Shown here: piece after piece, positions 17,523 through 25,806 of the stretch
Layout of the letters: every line of letters begins with the position of its first letter
How positions within the stretch are numbered: position 1 is the stretch's first letter
NCBI GenBank assembly: GCA_041395665.1
Contig: JAWLAB010000007.1
Span: forward strand, 46,865-110,864
Direction of reading: 5' to 3'
Length of the DNA: 64,000 nucleotides
Source of the DNA: Pseudomonadales bacterium
GTDB taxonomy: Bacteria; Pseudomonadota; Gammaproteobacteria; Pseudomonadales; UBA7239
Notes under the pieces: generated by a model
Databases searched by the model: none
What the model saw: only the letters and a program-made list of their open reading frames with translations
What the model was told of the DNA's origin: nothing
Program-made: the position numbers and the translations under genes

Positions 17523-17564
17523 TTCGCGCCTCCGTTTTTTGCGCTGCTGTCACGATCATACCTC

Positions 17565-17663
17565 TCAATGCGCGGCTTCGCTACGCTCACTCGCCCTCTC
17601 ACGCCACTGCATCAATTCTGCCAAGCCTAAGTCTTGCATGTCGCTCAGGCTCCAGTGGAACAC
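17565..17663 (-). CDS. Micro-ORF resembling phage P2 GpE tail protein
   Basis: A 32-codon frame from a GTG at 17663 to a TGA at 17565 reads FHWSLSDMQDLGLAELMQW followed by REXA-type residues (RERASERSEAAH). The order F-H-W-S, D-M, L-x-E-L-M-x-W-R-E-R-A is that of the short P2 GpE-family tail proteins (about 35-45 residues). A GGGGA lies 4-8 nt upstream of the GTG. It lies between the HAD gene and the small membrane protein gene. It may be a phage remnant or a chance match in a short frame. No other tail gene is adjacent. Confidence 0.35.
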   Translation of the reverse strand: MFHWSLSDMQDLGLAELMQWRERASERSEAAH

Positions 17664-17692
17664 ATGTTCCCCGCACGAGTGGGGACGAGTCG
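17664..17692. repeat. Solitary type I-E CRISPR-repeat-like 29-mer
   Basis: The sequence contains TTCCCCGCACGAGTGGGGA with TCCCC/GGGGA arms, and its total length is 29 nt. Type I-E repeats typically read GTGTTCCCCGC, then a short loop, then GGGGATGAACCG. This copy keeps the core and differs mainly near the 3' end (ACGAGTCG). Only one copy is visible, so it is not an array. It begins directly after the HAD stop codon (minus strand) and abuts the GpE-like frame. It could instead be a simple hairpin at the end of the HAD transcript, but it has no T run. Confidence 0.4.
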
Positions 17693-17694
17693 TT

Positions 17695-18348
17695 TCATCG
17701 CAAACTCATCACCGGCCAACCATTTTCTTCGGCAAACGCTTTGAGTTTTTCATCGGGATCCACCGCTACCGGATTGTCCACTTTTTGCAACAGCGGCAAA
17801 TCGTTGTGCGAGTCGCTGTAGAAAAAACTGCCATGCAGATTTTCGTTATTATTTTTTAGCCAAGTGTTGAGCCGCTCGACTTTCCCTTCGCGGTAGCAGG
17901 GTGTGCCGGTGATGTCACCGGTGTAAAAACCATCGCGCAGTTCGGGTTCGGTGGCGATTAACAGTTCAATGCCCAAGCGTTTGGCAATGGGTGCGGTGAT
18001 GAATGCGTTGGTCGCGGTGATGATCATCAGGGTGTGGCCTTGTGCGCGATGCTGCGCAATCAAAGCTTCGGCTTTGGGTAAAATCATGCCGGCAATTTTT
18101 TTACGCATAAACTGCGCATGCCATTGCGCGAGTTCTTGCATAGGGCGATTGGCAAGTGGCGACAGCACAAATCGTTGGTAGGCGAAAATGTCCAATTCGC
18201 CGCGACAGTAATCGTCATAAAACGCATCGTTTTTTGCGCGATAGGTTTTAGCGTCTACCACGCCAAGATCAGCAATAAATTCACCCCAAGCGTGATCGGA
18301 GTCGCCGTTGAGTAGGGTGTTGTCGAGATCAAAAATAGCGAGTGTCAT
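17695..18348 (-). CDS. HAD-superfamily IB hydrolase (SerB-like phosphatase)
   Basis: A 217-residue protein. HAD motif I is AIFDLDNTLLNGDSDH with nucleophile D7 and D9. Motif II is LMIITATNAF. A conserved Lys region (YREGKVERLNTW) and motif III/IV SFFYSDSHNDLPLLQKVDNP follow, with ADP/VDPDEKL at the end. This matches the HAD-IB group that includes phosphoserine phosphatase-like and CicA proteins; the substrate is not settled. It is the first core gene right of the Cas12a island and begins a leftward run with yggT, proC and yggS. Confidence 0.9.
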   Translation of the reverse strand: MTLAIFDLDNTLLNGDSDHAWGEFIADLGVVDAKTYRAKNDAFYDDYCRGELDIFAYQRFVLSPLANRPMQELAQWHAQFMRKKIAGMILPKAEALIAQHRAQGHTLMIITATNAFITAPIAKRLGIELLIATEPELRDGFYTGDITGTPCYREGKVERLNTWLKNNNENLHGSFFYSDSHNDLPLLQKVDNPVAVDPDEKLKAFAEENGWPVMSLR

Positions 18349-18370
18349 AGCAGTTTTTCAAAATAATTTC

Positions 18371-18964
18371 TTAAAACATTCCCGGCACTAGCATGCTGGC
18401 GCCGCCGGTTAAGCCTGTGGCTGCTGCTGCGCTGTTAATCAACACGCGCGCGGCATTCAATAATAGAAAAACGAAAATGGGTGAAATATCCAAACCACCT
18501 AACGAGGGAATAAATTTTTGTATCGGCGCGCACAGTGGGCGAACAATTTGCACGCACAAAATTGCGGCGGGATGGCGTGTGAAAGGTGCAACCCAACTGA
18601 GGATGATCATCACAATCATGGCGAATAAATAAATGTAAACCACCATCGAGGCGATGCCGATCAAACTCCACAGCAGCACAACCATTGGGTTAAAAATACT
18701 GACCAGTAAACAGCTCAGTGTAATCGTGACATATTGCACCGCGATTGCCAGTGCAAGGCATGCCATATCCAAACCGAATAAACCGGGGATGATGCGACGC
18801 AGCGGCGTCAAAACGGGTGCGGTGGCTTTGGCGATGGCTTGTGAGATTGGGTTGTAAAAATCGGCGCGTGAAAGCTGCAATAAAAAACGCAAAACCACTA
18901 TCAAGAGATAGAGGCCACCTATCGTTTGTATCGTGAGTATGCCAATTTGTGACAATGCGTTCAT
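18371..18964 (-). CDS. yggT: YggT family integral membrane protein
   Basis: A 197-residue protein made of two similar YggT units. Each has a hydrophobic pair of helices with a conserved motif: FYNPISQAIAKATAPVLTPL in the first half, and RHPAAILCVQIVRPLCAPIQ plus IPSLGGLDISPIFVFLLL in the second. The family is linked to osmotic shock resistance and cell division in other bacteria, without a defined mechanism. It is directly downstream of proC and yggS, the usual order. Confidence 0.93.
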   Translation of the reverse strand: MNALSQIGILTIQTIGGLYLLIVVLRFLLQLSRADFYNPISQAIAKATAPVLTPLRRIIPGLFGLDMACLALAIAVQYVTITLSCLLVSIFNPMVVLLWSLIGIASMVVYIYLFAMIVMIILSWVAPFTRHPAAILCVQIVRPLCAPIQKFIPSLGGLDISPIFVFLLLNAARVLINSAAAATGLTGGASMLVPGMF

Positions 18965-18987
18965 GTGTTATGGAATCCGATAAAAAA

Positions 18988-19806
18988 TTAAGCGAGTTGT
19001 TGTGATAATTCTTGTGAACGCGAGCTGGCGGCTTGCAATGCGCCATCAACAATGTCGCGCAAATGTTTTTGTTCGAAATGTGCAATCGCTTTTTCTGTTG
19101 TGCCGTTGGGTGAAGTGACACGGCGACGCAATTCAGCGGGATCAAACTCGCTCGTGTTCGCCATTTGCGCGGCGCCGAGTGCGGTTTGCAGCGTGAGCGC
19201 GCGCGCGGTTTCTGTGCTGAGCCCTAGTTTTTCGCCAGCGGCGATCATCGATTCCATCAACAGAAAAAAGTAAGCGGGACCGCTGCCAGAGACTGCTGTC
19301 ACTGCGTCAATTTGCGCCTCGTTTTCCAACCACAGCGCAGTGCCGACCGCTTTCAAAATTGCTTCCGCTTGTTCGCGCTGCGCTTGGCTGACGCGCGCAT
19401 TGGCAATCAAACCGCTCGCGCCTTGTTGTACCAGCGCAGGCGTGTTGGGCATGCAGCGCACCACAGCAGGCTGACCGCCTAGCCATTGCTCGATGCTCGC
19501 CATGCTGATGCCGGCGGCGATGGAAAGAATGAGGCTGTGCGCGGGTACGGCGGGCGCAAGTTCGGTCAGCACGGCTTTCATCACTTGTGGTTTGACCGCC
19601 AGCACTAACACATCAGCAGTTTGTGCGACTTCTGCGTTGTTGAGGCAAGCGCGGATGCCGAGTTGCTGCGCCAGTGCTTGCAGTGCGTCGGCATTGGGGT
19701 CGGATGCGCAGAGCTGTGCGGGTGCGTAGCCGCGCGCGATTAGACCGCCGATCAAACTGGCTGCCATATTGCCTGCGCCGATAAAACCTATCGTGGGGTG
19801 ATTCAT
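18988..19806 (-). CDS. proC: Pyrroline-5-carboxylate reductase
   Basis: A 272-residue protein. I use the ATG at 19806, which begins MNHPTIGFIGAGNMAASLIG with the NADPH-binding GxGxxA pattern at once; the longer frame adds an unrelated leader. Diagnostic ProC blocks are LAVKPQVMKAVL, RCMPNTPALVQQGASGL, AVSGSGPAYFFLLMESMI and the C-terminal RRRVTSPNGTTEKAI. It performs the last step of proline synthesis. It is co-directional with yggS upstream and yggT downstream. Confidence 0.97.
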   Translation of the reverse strand: MNHPTIGFIGAGNMAASLIGGLIARGYAPAQLCASDPNADALQALAQQLGIRACLNNAEVAQTADVLVLAVKPQVMKAVLTELAPAVPAHSLILSIAAGISMASIEQWLGGQPAVVRCMPNTPALVQQGASGLIANARVSQAQREQAEAILKAVGTALWLENEAQIDAVTAVSGSGPAYFFLLMESMIAAGEKLGLSTETARALTLQTALGAAQMANTSEFDPAELRRRVTSPNGTTEKAIAHFEQKHLRDIVDGALQAASSRSQELSQQLA

Positions 19807-19831
19807 GCTGTGCCTCCCAAAGAGCGCGGCA

Positions 19832-20521
19832 TTATAGACGCGCACCGAAAATATCGGTTCCCACGCGCACTAGGGTGCTGCCAGCGGCAATGGCAAGTTC
19901 AAGATCGGCTGACATCCCCATCGACAGCGTATCCAGTGGCAGTTGCGGGAACTGCTGTTGCAGTTGATGCAGGCACGCGGAGGTGCGCTCGAAACTAGCG
20001 TGGGTGGTTGCTGCTGTTTGATTTGCGGCGGGAATGACCATCAAACCGCGCACAGCGAGGCGATCCAGAGAAAGCAGGGCGCGAACGAAATCGTCTAGCT
20101 GCCCAGGGTGCAGACCGGATTTGCTGGCTTCATCATCTATGTTCACTTCTATGCACACATTCAGTGGTGGCAAATGCACAGGGCGCTGTGCTTGCAGCCG
20201 TTCGGCAATTTTCAAGCGGTCGAGGCTGTGCAGCCAGTGAAACCGTTCCGCCACCAAGCGCGTTTTGTTGGATTGCAGCGGGCCGATGAAATGCCAGACC
20301 AGCGGTAGATGTTGCAGGGTCGCCACTTTTGCCTCAGCTTCCTGCGCATAGTTTTCGCCAAAGTGTAGCAATCCAGCATGGTGCGCTTCTTCTATTGCCG
20401 TAGCTGGGCGCGTTTTGCTCACCGCCAACAATGTGATGTCTTTCACATCGCGCCCGCAATGTTCGGTTGCGTGTTGTATACGGTCGCGTACCTTGGCTAT
20501 ATTGGCGAGGAGTGTGGTCAT
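19832..20521 (-). CDS. yggS: YggS family pyridoxal-5'-phosphate homeostasis protein
   Basis: A 229-residue single-domain PLP protein with the alanine-racemase-like barrel. The PLP-Lys motif is LLAVSKTRPATAIEEA. LHFGENYAQEAEAKV and WHFIGPLQSNK are signature YggS blocks, and the C-terminal LSMGMSADLELAIAAGSTLVRVG binds the phosphate. It buffers PLP and affects vitamin B6 and amino-acid balance. It is divergent from pilT with 58 nt between starts, the conserved arrangement in Pseudomonas-like genomes. Confidence 0.96.
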   Translation of the reverse strand: MTTLLANIAKVRDRIQHATEHCGRDVKDITLLAVSKTRPATAIEEAHHAGLLHFGENYAQEAEAKVATLQHLPLVWHFIGPLQSNKTRLVAERFHWLHSLDRLKIAERLQAQRPVHLPPLNVCIEVNIDDEASKSGLHPGQLDDFVRALLSLDRLAVRGLMVIPAANQTAATTHASFERTSACLHQLQQQFPQLPLDTLSMGMSADLELAIAAGSTLVRVGTDIFGARL

Positions 20522-20579
20522 GGATGCAGCGGTGTGTCGGTGGTCAGTGAATTAAACATCATCAAAGGTTGTTTTCATT

Positions 20580-21614
20580 ATGGATATTACTGAACTGCTG
20601 GCTTTCAGCGCAAAACAAGGTGCGTCGGATCTTCACTTGTCGGCTGGGTTGCCGCCCATGATTCGTGTGGACGGCGATGTGCGTCGTATCAACCTGCCCG
20701 CACTGGAACACAAGCAAGTGCACGCGCTGATTTACGACATCATGAACGATAAACAGCGTAAAGATTACGAAGAGTTTTGGGAAACCGATTTCTCGTTTGA
20801 AGTGCCAGGGGTTGCGCGTTTCCGTGTTAACGCCTTCAACCAAAATCGCGGTGCGGGTGCGGTATTCAGAACCATTCCTTCCAAAGTATTGACGATGGAA
20901 GAATTGGGTATGGGGCAAGTGTTCAAAGAGTTGTGTCACATTCCGCGCGGATTGATTTTGGTAACAGGGCCAACGGGTTCCGGTAAATCAACCACGCTGG
21001 CGGCGATGATTGATTACATCAACGACAACAAATACGAACACATTTTGACGATCGAAGATCCGATCGAATTCGTACACCAAAGTAAAAAATGTTTGGTGAA
21101 CCAGCGGGAAGTGCATCGCGACACTTTAGGCTTTGCGGAGGCCTTGCGTTCTGCGTTGCGGGAAGATCCAGACATCATCCTCGTTGGTGAGATGCGTGAC
21201 TTGGAAACCATTCGTTTGGCGTTAACCGCTGCAGAAACAGGACACTTGGTGTTCGGCACACTGCACACCACATCTGCTGCTAAAACCATTGACCGTGTGG
21301 TGGATGTATTCCCTGCGGAAGAAAAATCCATGGTGCGTTCAATGTTGTCGGAATCGTTACAAGGTGTAATTTCGCAAACGCTGTTGAAGAAAAATGGCGG
21401 CGGTCGTGTCGCGGCGCACGAAATTATGCGCGGCACAGCGGCAATTCGTAACTTGATTCGCGAAGACAAAATTGCACAAATGTATTCTGCGATTCAAACC
21501 GGTGGCGCGTTGGGTATGCAGACACTGGACCAATGCTTAACCAACTTGGTTGCTAAAGGTTTGATCTCGCGCGACGCGGCAAGAGAGAAAGCAAAAACAC
21601 CTGAAAACTTCTAA
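20580..21614 (+). CDS. pilT: Type IV pilus retraction ATPase PilT
   Basis: A 344-residue hexameric secretion-type ATPase. The N-terminal PAS-like domain starts MDITELLAFSAKQGASDLHL. Walker A is GPTGSGKSTTL at residues 130-140. The Asp box is EDPIEFVHQ, Walker B is DPDIILVGEMRD, and the His box is GHLVFGTLHTTSA. The retraction-essential AIRNLIRE motif is present (RGTAAIRNLIRED). It depolymerises pili to drive twitching motility and DNA uptake. pilU follows 40 nt downstream. Confidence 0.98.
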   Translation: MDITELLAFSAKQGASDLHLSAGLPPMIRVDGDVRRINLPALEHKQVHALIYDIMNDKQRKDYEEFWETDFSFEVPGVARFRVNAFNQNRGAGAVFRTIPSKVLTMEELGMGQVFKELCHIPRGLILVTGPTGSGKSTTLAAMIDYINDNKYEHILTIEDPIEFVHQSKKCLVNQREVHRDTLGFAEALRSALREDPDIILVGEMRDLETIRLALTAAETGHLVFGTLHTTSAAKTIDRVVDVFPAEEKSMVRSMLSESLQGVISQTLLKKNGGGRVAAHEIMRGTAAIRNLIREDKIAQMYSAIQTGGALGMQTLDQCLTNLVAKGLISRDAAREKAKTPENF

Positions 21615-21654
21615 AAAACTTTTCAACCACTGTTTTATTGCAGCGAGTCACTTT

Positions 21655-22812
21655 ATGGATATCAGTAAATTATTGTCATTGATGGTAGAAAAAGGCGCAT
21701 CCGATCTTTTTTTAACGGCAGGTGTGCCGCCGTCTATCAAGCTGAACGGTAAAGTGGTTCCTGTGACGAATACACCGCTCACGCCAGAGTTGACGCGTGA
21801 AGTGGTGCTAGGTTTGATGAATGAAAAGCAGCGTGAGGAATTTGCGCAGAATTTAGAGTTGAACTTTGCGGTGTCGGCGCGCGGTATCGGTCGTTTTCGT
21901 GCCAATGCGTTTTATCAGCGCAATTTAGCCGGTGCGGTGTTGCGTCGTATCGAAACTAAAATTCCGCAAATTGATGATTTGCAATTACCGGAAGTCATCA
22001 AAGAATTGTCCATGACCAAGCGTGGTTTGATTATTTTCGTAGGCGCGACCGGCACGGGTAAATCCACTTCTTTGGCGGCGATGATCGGTCACCGTAATCG
22101 CAACTCCAAAGGTCACATCATCACGGTGGAAGATCCGATTGAATTTATTCACCAACACCAAGGCTGCATTGTGACGCAGCGCGAAGTGGGTATTGATACC
22201 GATTCATTTGAAGTGGCACTAAAAAACACTTTGCGACAAGCGCCCGATGTAATTTTGATCGGCGAGGTGCGTACACGCGAAACCATGGATCACGCGATTG
22301 CGTTTGCGGAAACCGGCCACTTGTGCCTCTGCACGTTGCACGCTAACAATGCCAACCAAGCACTCGATCGCATCATTCACTTTTTCCCTGCTGATCGTCA
22401 CTCGCAGTTGTGGATGGATTTGTCGTTGAACTTAAAAGCAATTGTTGCACAGCAATTGGTGCCAACGCCGGACGGCAATGGTCGTCGTGCAGTTATCGAA
22501 GTTATGCTGAACACGCCGTTGGCTTCCGACATGATTCGCAAAGGTGAAGTGCACGGCTTGAAAGAGTTGATGAAAAAGTCCGGCGAATTGGGTATGCAAA
22601 CTTTCGACCAAGCGTTGTTCAATCTGTATGACGCGGGCGAAATTACTTACGAAGACGCATTGTTGCATGCTGACTCGCCTAACGATTTGCGTTTGATGAT
22701 CAAGTTGGCGCAAGAAAATTCAGGCAGCGGCGGCTTCAGCGGTCTCGGCGGTCTCAGCTTGGAGCAGACGGACGACGATAAGAAAAATAGCGGCGTTGTT
22801 CGTCGTCGTTGA
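21655..22812 (+). CDS. pilU: PilT-dependent retraction ATPase PilU
   Basis: A 385-residue paralogue of PilT. It starts MDISKLLSLMVEKGASDLFL. Walker A differs in the typical PilU way (GATGTGKSTSLAAMI). EDPIEFIHQHQGCI, PDVILIGEVRTRETM and GHLCLCTLHANNANQALDRI follow. The long glycine/serine-rich tail (GSGGFSGLGGLSLEQ) is also usual for PilU. It assists PilT under high load. It is co-transcribed with pilT. Confidence 0.97.
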   Translation: MDISKLLSLMVEKGASDLFLTAGVPPSIKLNGKVVPVTNTPLTPELTREVVLGLMNEKQREEFAQNLELNFAVSARGIGRFRANAFYQRNLAGAVLRRIETKIPQIDDLQLPEVIKELSMTKRGLIIFVGATGTGKSTSLAAMIGHRNRNSKGHIITVEDPIEFIHQHQGCIVTQREVGIDTDSFEVALKNTLRQAPDVILIGEVRTRETMDHAIAFAETGHLCLCTLHANNANQALDRIIHFFPADRHSQLWMDLSLNLKAIVAQQLVPTPDGNGRRAVIEVMLNTPLASDMIRKGEVHGLKELMKKSGELGMQTFDQALFNLYDAGEITYEDALLHADSPNDLRLMIKLAQENSGSGGFSGLGGLSLEQTDDDKKNSGVVRRR

Positions 22813-22876
22813 CCCACCAAAAAATAGCTAAATAGGGAACTCTCGATTTTCCTATTGTCTTAGCTGAAGCGGGTGG

Positions 22877-22904
22877 CTTGTAATGCTGCCCACAGCACCC
22901 ATCT
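22877..22904 (+). promoter_or_regulatory. Candidate sigma-32 heat-shock promoter for htpX
   Basis: CTTGTA at 22877-22882 and ACCCATCT at 22897-22904 are separated by 14 nt. The sigma-32 consensus is CTTGAA, 13-15 nt, CCCCATNT, so each element has one mismatch. The site lies 29 nt before the htpX start. HtpX is heat- and envelope-stress-induced in E. coli, which fits. This was read by eye only. Confidence 0.45.
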
Positions 22905-22932
22905 TGGGTGAATCAACCATCACGAGGTTTTC

Positions 22933-23790
22933 ATGAAGCGTATTGTTTTATTTTTGGCAACCAACTTGGCCATCATGCTGGTGCTCGGCATCGTGCTGAG
23001 CGTGTTGCAGTCGTATCTGGGTTTATCGCGCAACAGCATGGGTGGCTTGCTGCTGCTGGCATTTGTTTTTGGTATGGGCGGCTCTTTTATTTCCTTGATG
23101 ATATCCAAGTGGATGGCATTGCGTACCACAGGCGCACAAGTGATTGAGCAGCCGCGCACAGAGGTGGAAACTTGGCTGGTGAATACGGTGAAACGCCAAG
23201 CGCAGGCGGCGGGTATCGGCATGCCGGATGTGGCGATCTATGACTCGCCCGATATCAACGCGTTTGCCACAGGCATGAAGCGTGATAGCGCACTGGTAGC
23301 CGTTTCTAGCGGCCTGTTGTACAACATGAGCCGCGACGAAGCAGAGGCCGTGTTGGCGCATGAAGTCACGCACATTGCCAACGGCGACATGGTGACACTG
23401 ACCTTAGTACAAGGCGTGGTGAACACTTTTGTTATTTTCTTAGCGCGCGTCGTGGCGGGATTGATTGGCGATCGCGATCGTGGCGCCTTTGCCTACATGA
23501 TCACTGTGTTTGTTTTAGAGATGGTGTTTGGCATCGTGGCGAGTACGATTGTGGCGTGGTTCTCGCGTCAGCGCGAATACCGTGCTGATGCTGGCGGTGC
23601 TAGCTTGGCCGGCAAAGAAAAGATGATTGCTGCATTAGAGCGCTTGAAGGCTTCGCATGAGAGTACATTGGACGGCCAGTTAGTCGCCTTTGGTATTAAC
23701 GGTAAAAGCAAAACTTTAGGTGAGTTGTTTATGAGCCACCCGCCGTTAGAAAAACGCATTGAAGCATTGCGTAGTAGCGCAAGTTTTTAA
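22933..23790 (+). CDS. htpX: Membrane zinc metalloprotease HtpX
   Basis: A 285-residue M48 peptidase. Two N-terminal membrane helices are at ~4-28 and ~38-60. The zinc site HEVTH is at residues 143-147 (VLAHEVTHIANGDM). Two more helices follow, and then the third ligand region RQREYRADAGGA. The end is MSHPPLEKRIEALR. It degrades misfolded inner-membrane proteins with FtsH. It follows a candidate heat-shock promoter and ends at a strong terminator. Confidence 0.97.
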   Translation: MKRIVLFLATNLAIMLVLGIVLSVLQSYLGLSRNSMGGLLLLAFVFGMGGSFISLMISKWMALRTTGAQVIEQPRTEVETWLVNTVKRQAQAAGIGMPDVAIYDSPDINAFATGMKRDSALVAVSSGLLYNMSRDEAEAVLAHEVTHIANGDMVTLTLVQGVVNTFVIFLARVVAGLIGDRDRGAFAYMITVFVLEMVFGIVASTIVAWFSRQREYRADAGGASLAGKEKMIAALERLKASHESTLDGQLVAFGINGKSKTLGELFMSHPPLEKRIEALRSSASF

Positions 23791-23823
23791 TGGTTGATGT
23801 TGTGAAGCTGCTCTTGCAGCAAC

Positions 23824-23855
23824 AAAAAAAGCGGGTAGAAATACCCGCTTTTTTT
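23824..23855. terminator. Bidirectional rho-independent terminator after htpX
   Basis: A perfect 7-bp stem GCGGGTA/TACCCGC with a GAAA tetraloop (23831-23848) is flanked by seven A's on the left and seven T's on the right. It can therefore end htpX on the plus strand and the 44-codon minus-strand ORF converging on it. Confidence 0.92.
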
Positions 23856-23877
23856 ATGTGTGCGGATTGCTACTGTA

Positions 23878-24012
23878 TTAGCAGGTGAGCTGCGCGTCTT
23901 TTGCAGACTCATGTGCCACCCAAAAGACCAGTACCGCTAACAGTGTGGCAAGAACAATACCGGAAGGCGCTGCCAGTGTGGCAAAAAATAATGCGGGGAT
24001 AATGGCTTTCAT
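23878..24012 (-). CDS. 44-residue small membrane protein, hypothetical
   Basis: A short frame with ATG at 24012 and TAA at 23878 encodes MKAIIPALFFATLAAPSGIV and a second hydrophobic stretch (LATLLAVLVFWVA), ending in a charged HESAKDAQLTC. AGAGGA sits 9 nt upstream as a ribosome site, and the htpX terminator also serves its end. The hydrophobic region could be a signal peptide plus one helix or a single long hairpin. I do not recognise the family. The signals on both sides argue that it is a real gene. Confidence 0.6.
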   Translation of the reverse strand: MKAIIPALFFATLAAPSGIVLATLLAVLVFWVAHESAKDAQLTC

Positions 24013-24138
24013 TCGACAATCCTCTTTCTGATTACTGCGTCAATTACTACCGAACGCATCATCAAAAATAAAATTGGAATTGGGTAACTAATTTTCAGAA
24101 ATAGTTGGAAACTGCGGTAAATACAGAGATTTTTTGAC

Positions 24139-25002
24139 TTAGCTTCTGGATCCCAACCACGCACCGCCACAGGTCAGCAATAAGCCCAGCACTAACAACC
24201 AAGAAAAGGGTTCGCCGAGCAATGCAACAGCGCCGATACCGGCAAAAGCGGGGACAGTCGCCATCACGGCGCCTAAGCGCGTAGGACCGAGTTGTTCCAT
24301 GGCTTTCATAAAAGTAAGCATAGCCACTACAACTACCAGTACGCCCTGAAAGAAAGCTTGCACCAGAATTGCGTTCCACGATGCGGCGTGTATCCCTTTG
24401 GGTAAAAGGAACCAATAGCAGGGTAAATAAATTAAAGCGGATAACAAACCGACACCGATGGTGATGTCTTTGGGTGTTTTGCCCCAGCGTTTTGCCAGTA
24501 CGCTGTAAATCGCCCACAAACAAGAAGAGACGAGCAGTAACAAATCGCCGGGCCAGCTTTGTCGCAAATTGCCCAAGCTATAAATGGCTAAACATAACAC
24601 GCCACCGCCGATGACGCAGAGCGCCACCATGCGTTGGATACTCGGCTTTTCACCCAGAATGAACCATGCCACGAGCGTGACGAAAAAAGGCAGCGTGCCA
24701 GAGAGCAGCACTGCGCCGTGTGATGCCGGTGCAAAACGAAAAGCTGAGTAGGCGCAGAGCGCATAGCCAACACCGCCAACAGCAGTGAGCACCAATGTCT
24801 GCACTGTAAAAATAGGTACGCGCTGCCAAAACAACCAAGCGGGCAGTAGCAGCAGTGAAGCGGGGCCAAAGCGCAGTGCTGTTAAGTCGAAGCTGTTTAG
24901 CCCGCTGCTCTGCGCTATGCGCGACAACAACACAAAGCCAGCCCATAGCGATACCGTAATAAAGCCGTAGATGTAGCCTTTTTGTATGGCGGTATTGGAC
25001 AT
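24139..25002 (-). CDS. EamA/DMT-superfamily transporter (RhaT/YdcZ-like)
   Basis: A 287-residue protein with about ten predicted membrane helices in two EamA repeats. The first repeat contains LRFGPASLLLLPAWLFW and APASHGAVLLSGTLPFF. The second contains LGPTRLGAVMATVPAFAGIG followed by LLGEPFSWLLVLG, the typical end of an EamA unit. These proteins export or import small metabolites; the substrate cannot be told from sequence. It is divergent from coq7. Confidence 0.9.
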   Translation of the reverse strand: MSNTAIQKGYIYGFITVSLWAGFVLLSRIAQSSGLNSFDLTALRFGPASLLLLPAWLFWQRVPIFTVQTLVLTAVGGVGYALCAYSAFRFAPASHGAVLLSGTLPFFVTLVAWFILGEKPSIQRMVALCVIGGGVLCLAIYSLGNLRQSWPGDLLLLVSSCLWAIYSVLAKRWGKTPKDITIGVGLLSALIYLPCYWFLLPKGIHAASWNAILVQAFFQGVLVVVVAMLTFMKAMEQLGPTRLGAVMATVPAFAGIGAVALLGEPFSWLLVLGLLLTCGGAWLGSRS

Positions 25003-25120
25003 AGAAAACCTAGGTGCGCGCCCTGAGCAGGGCGAAAGGGGCGCGAATTATACGCGCGCACTGATTTTCTTTTGTAAAAAAGCCTAAACTTGGATGCAAA
25101 CACGCAACGGAATACATCCC

Positions 25121-25783
25121 ATGCCCATGTCACAGCATACGACGGAGCGCCAGCTCTCTGGTTTGGATCATCTGTTAGTCTCAGCGGACCGCGCACTGCG
25201 TACTTTAACTAGCGACACGCGCCCCGCATTGCGCGCTTCCCCCGCGCTGCAAGCGGCTGAATGTTCATTGACGAAAGATGAGAAAGCGTTATCGATTGGA
25301 TTGATGCGCGTCAACCACACAGGCGAAGTGTGTGCACAAGCGCTGTATCAAGGCCAAGCACTCACAGCAAAATTACCCAGTGTGCGCGCAGAAATGGAGC
25401 GTGCTGCCGACGAAGAAATTGATCATCTCGCATGGTGTGAAGAACGCGTGCGACAACTGGGTGGCCATCTCTCTGTGTTGAATCCGCTGTGGTATGCCAT
25501 GTCATTCGGCTTGGGCGCTGCGGCTGGTTTGGTGAGCGACAAAGTGAGTTTAGGTTTTGTGTCAGCGATTGAAGATCAAGTGTGTGAACACTTAGAAGAG
25601 CATTTGCAAACATTGCCGCCGTTGGATGAAAAAAGTCGCGCCATTGTTGAAGCTATGTTGGAAGATGAAGCGCAACACAGTCATGCTGCTTTGGCGGCAG
25701 GCGGCACACAGTTTCCATCGCCCGTAAAAAAAGGCATGACATTGGTGTCTCGTTTGATGACAAAAACTAGTCGCTATTTGTAG
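25121..25783 (+). CDS. coq7: 3-demethoxyubiquinol 3-hydroxylase (Coq7/UbiF-type, di-iron)
   Basis: A 220-residue di-iron enzyme. The ATG at 25121 is chosen because GGAA lies ~10 nt ahead; ATGs at 25094 and 25127 are alternatives. Iron-ligand motifs are visible in two repeats: NHTGEVCAQALYQGQAL with ADEEIDHLAWCEER, and EDQVCEHLEEHLQTLP with MLEDEAQHSHAALAAGG. It performs the last hydroxylation in ubiquinone synthesis. Many gammaproteobacteria of the Pseudomonas type use Coq7 in place of UbiF. Confidence 0.96.
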   Translation: MPMSQHTTERQLSGLDHLLVSADRALRTLTSDTRPALRASPALQAAECSLTKDEKALSIGLMRVNHTGEVCAQALYQGQALTAKLPSVRAEMERAADEEIDHLAWCEERVRQLGGHLSVLNPLWYAMSFGLGAAAGLVSDKVSLGFVSAIEDQVCEHLEEHLQTLPPLDEKSRAIVEAMLEDEAQHSHAALAAGGTQFPSPVKKGMTLVSRLMTKTSRYL

Positions 25784-25806
25784 TTGTCGGTTACAAGGAA
25801 TTTTTT

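Noticed and set aside
17290..17568. A 92-codon minus-strand frame overlapping the small membrane protein
   Set aside because: The 66-codon frame has a strong ribosome site and a sensible membrane helix; the longer one has neither.
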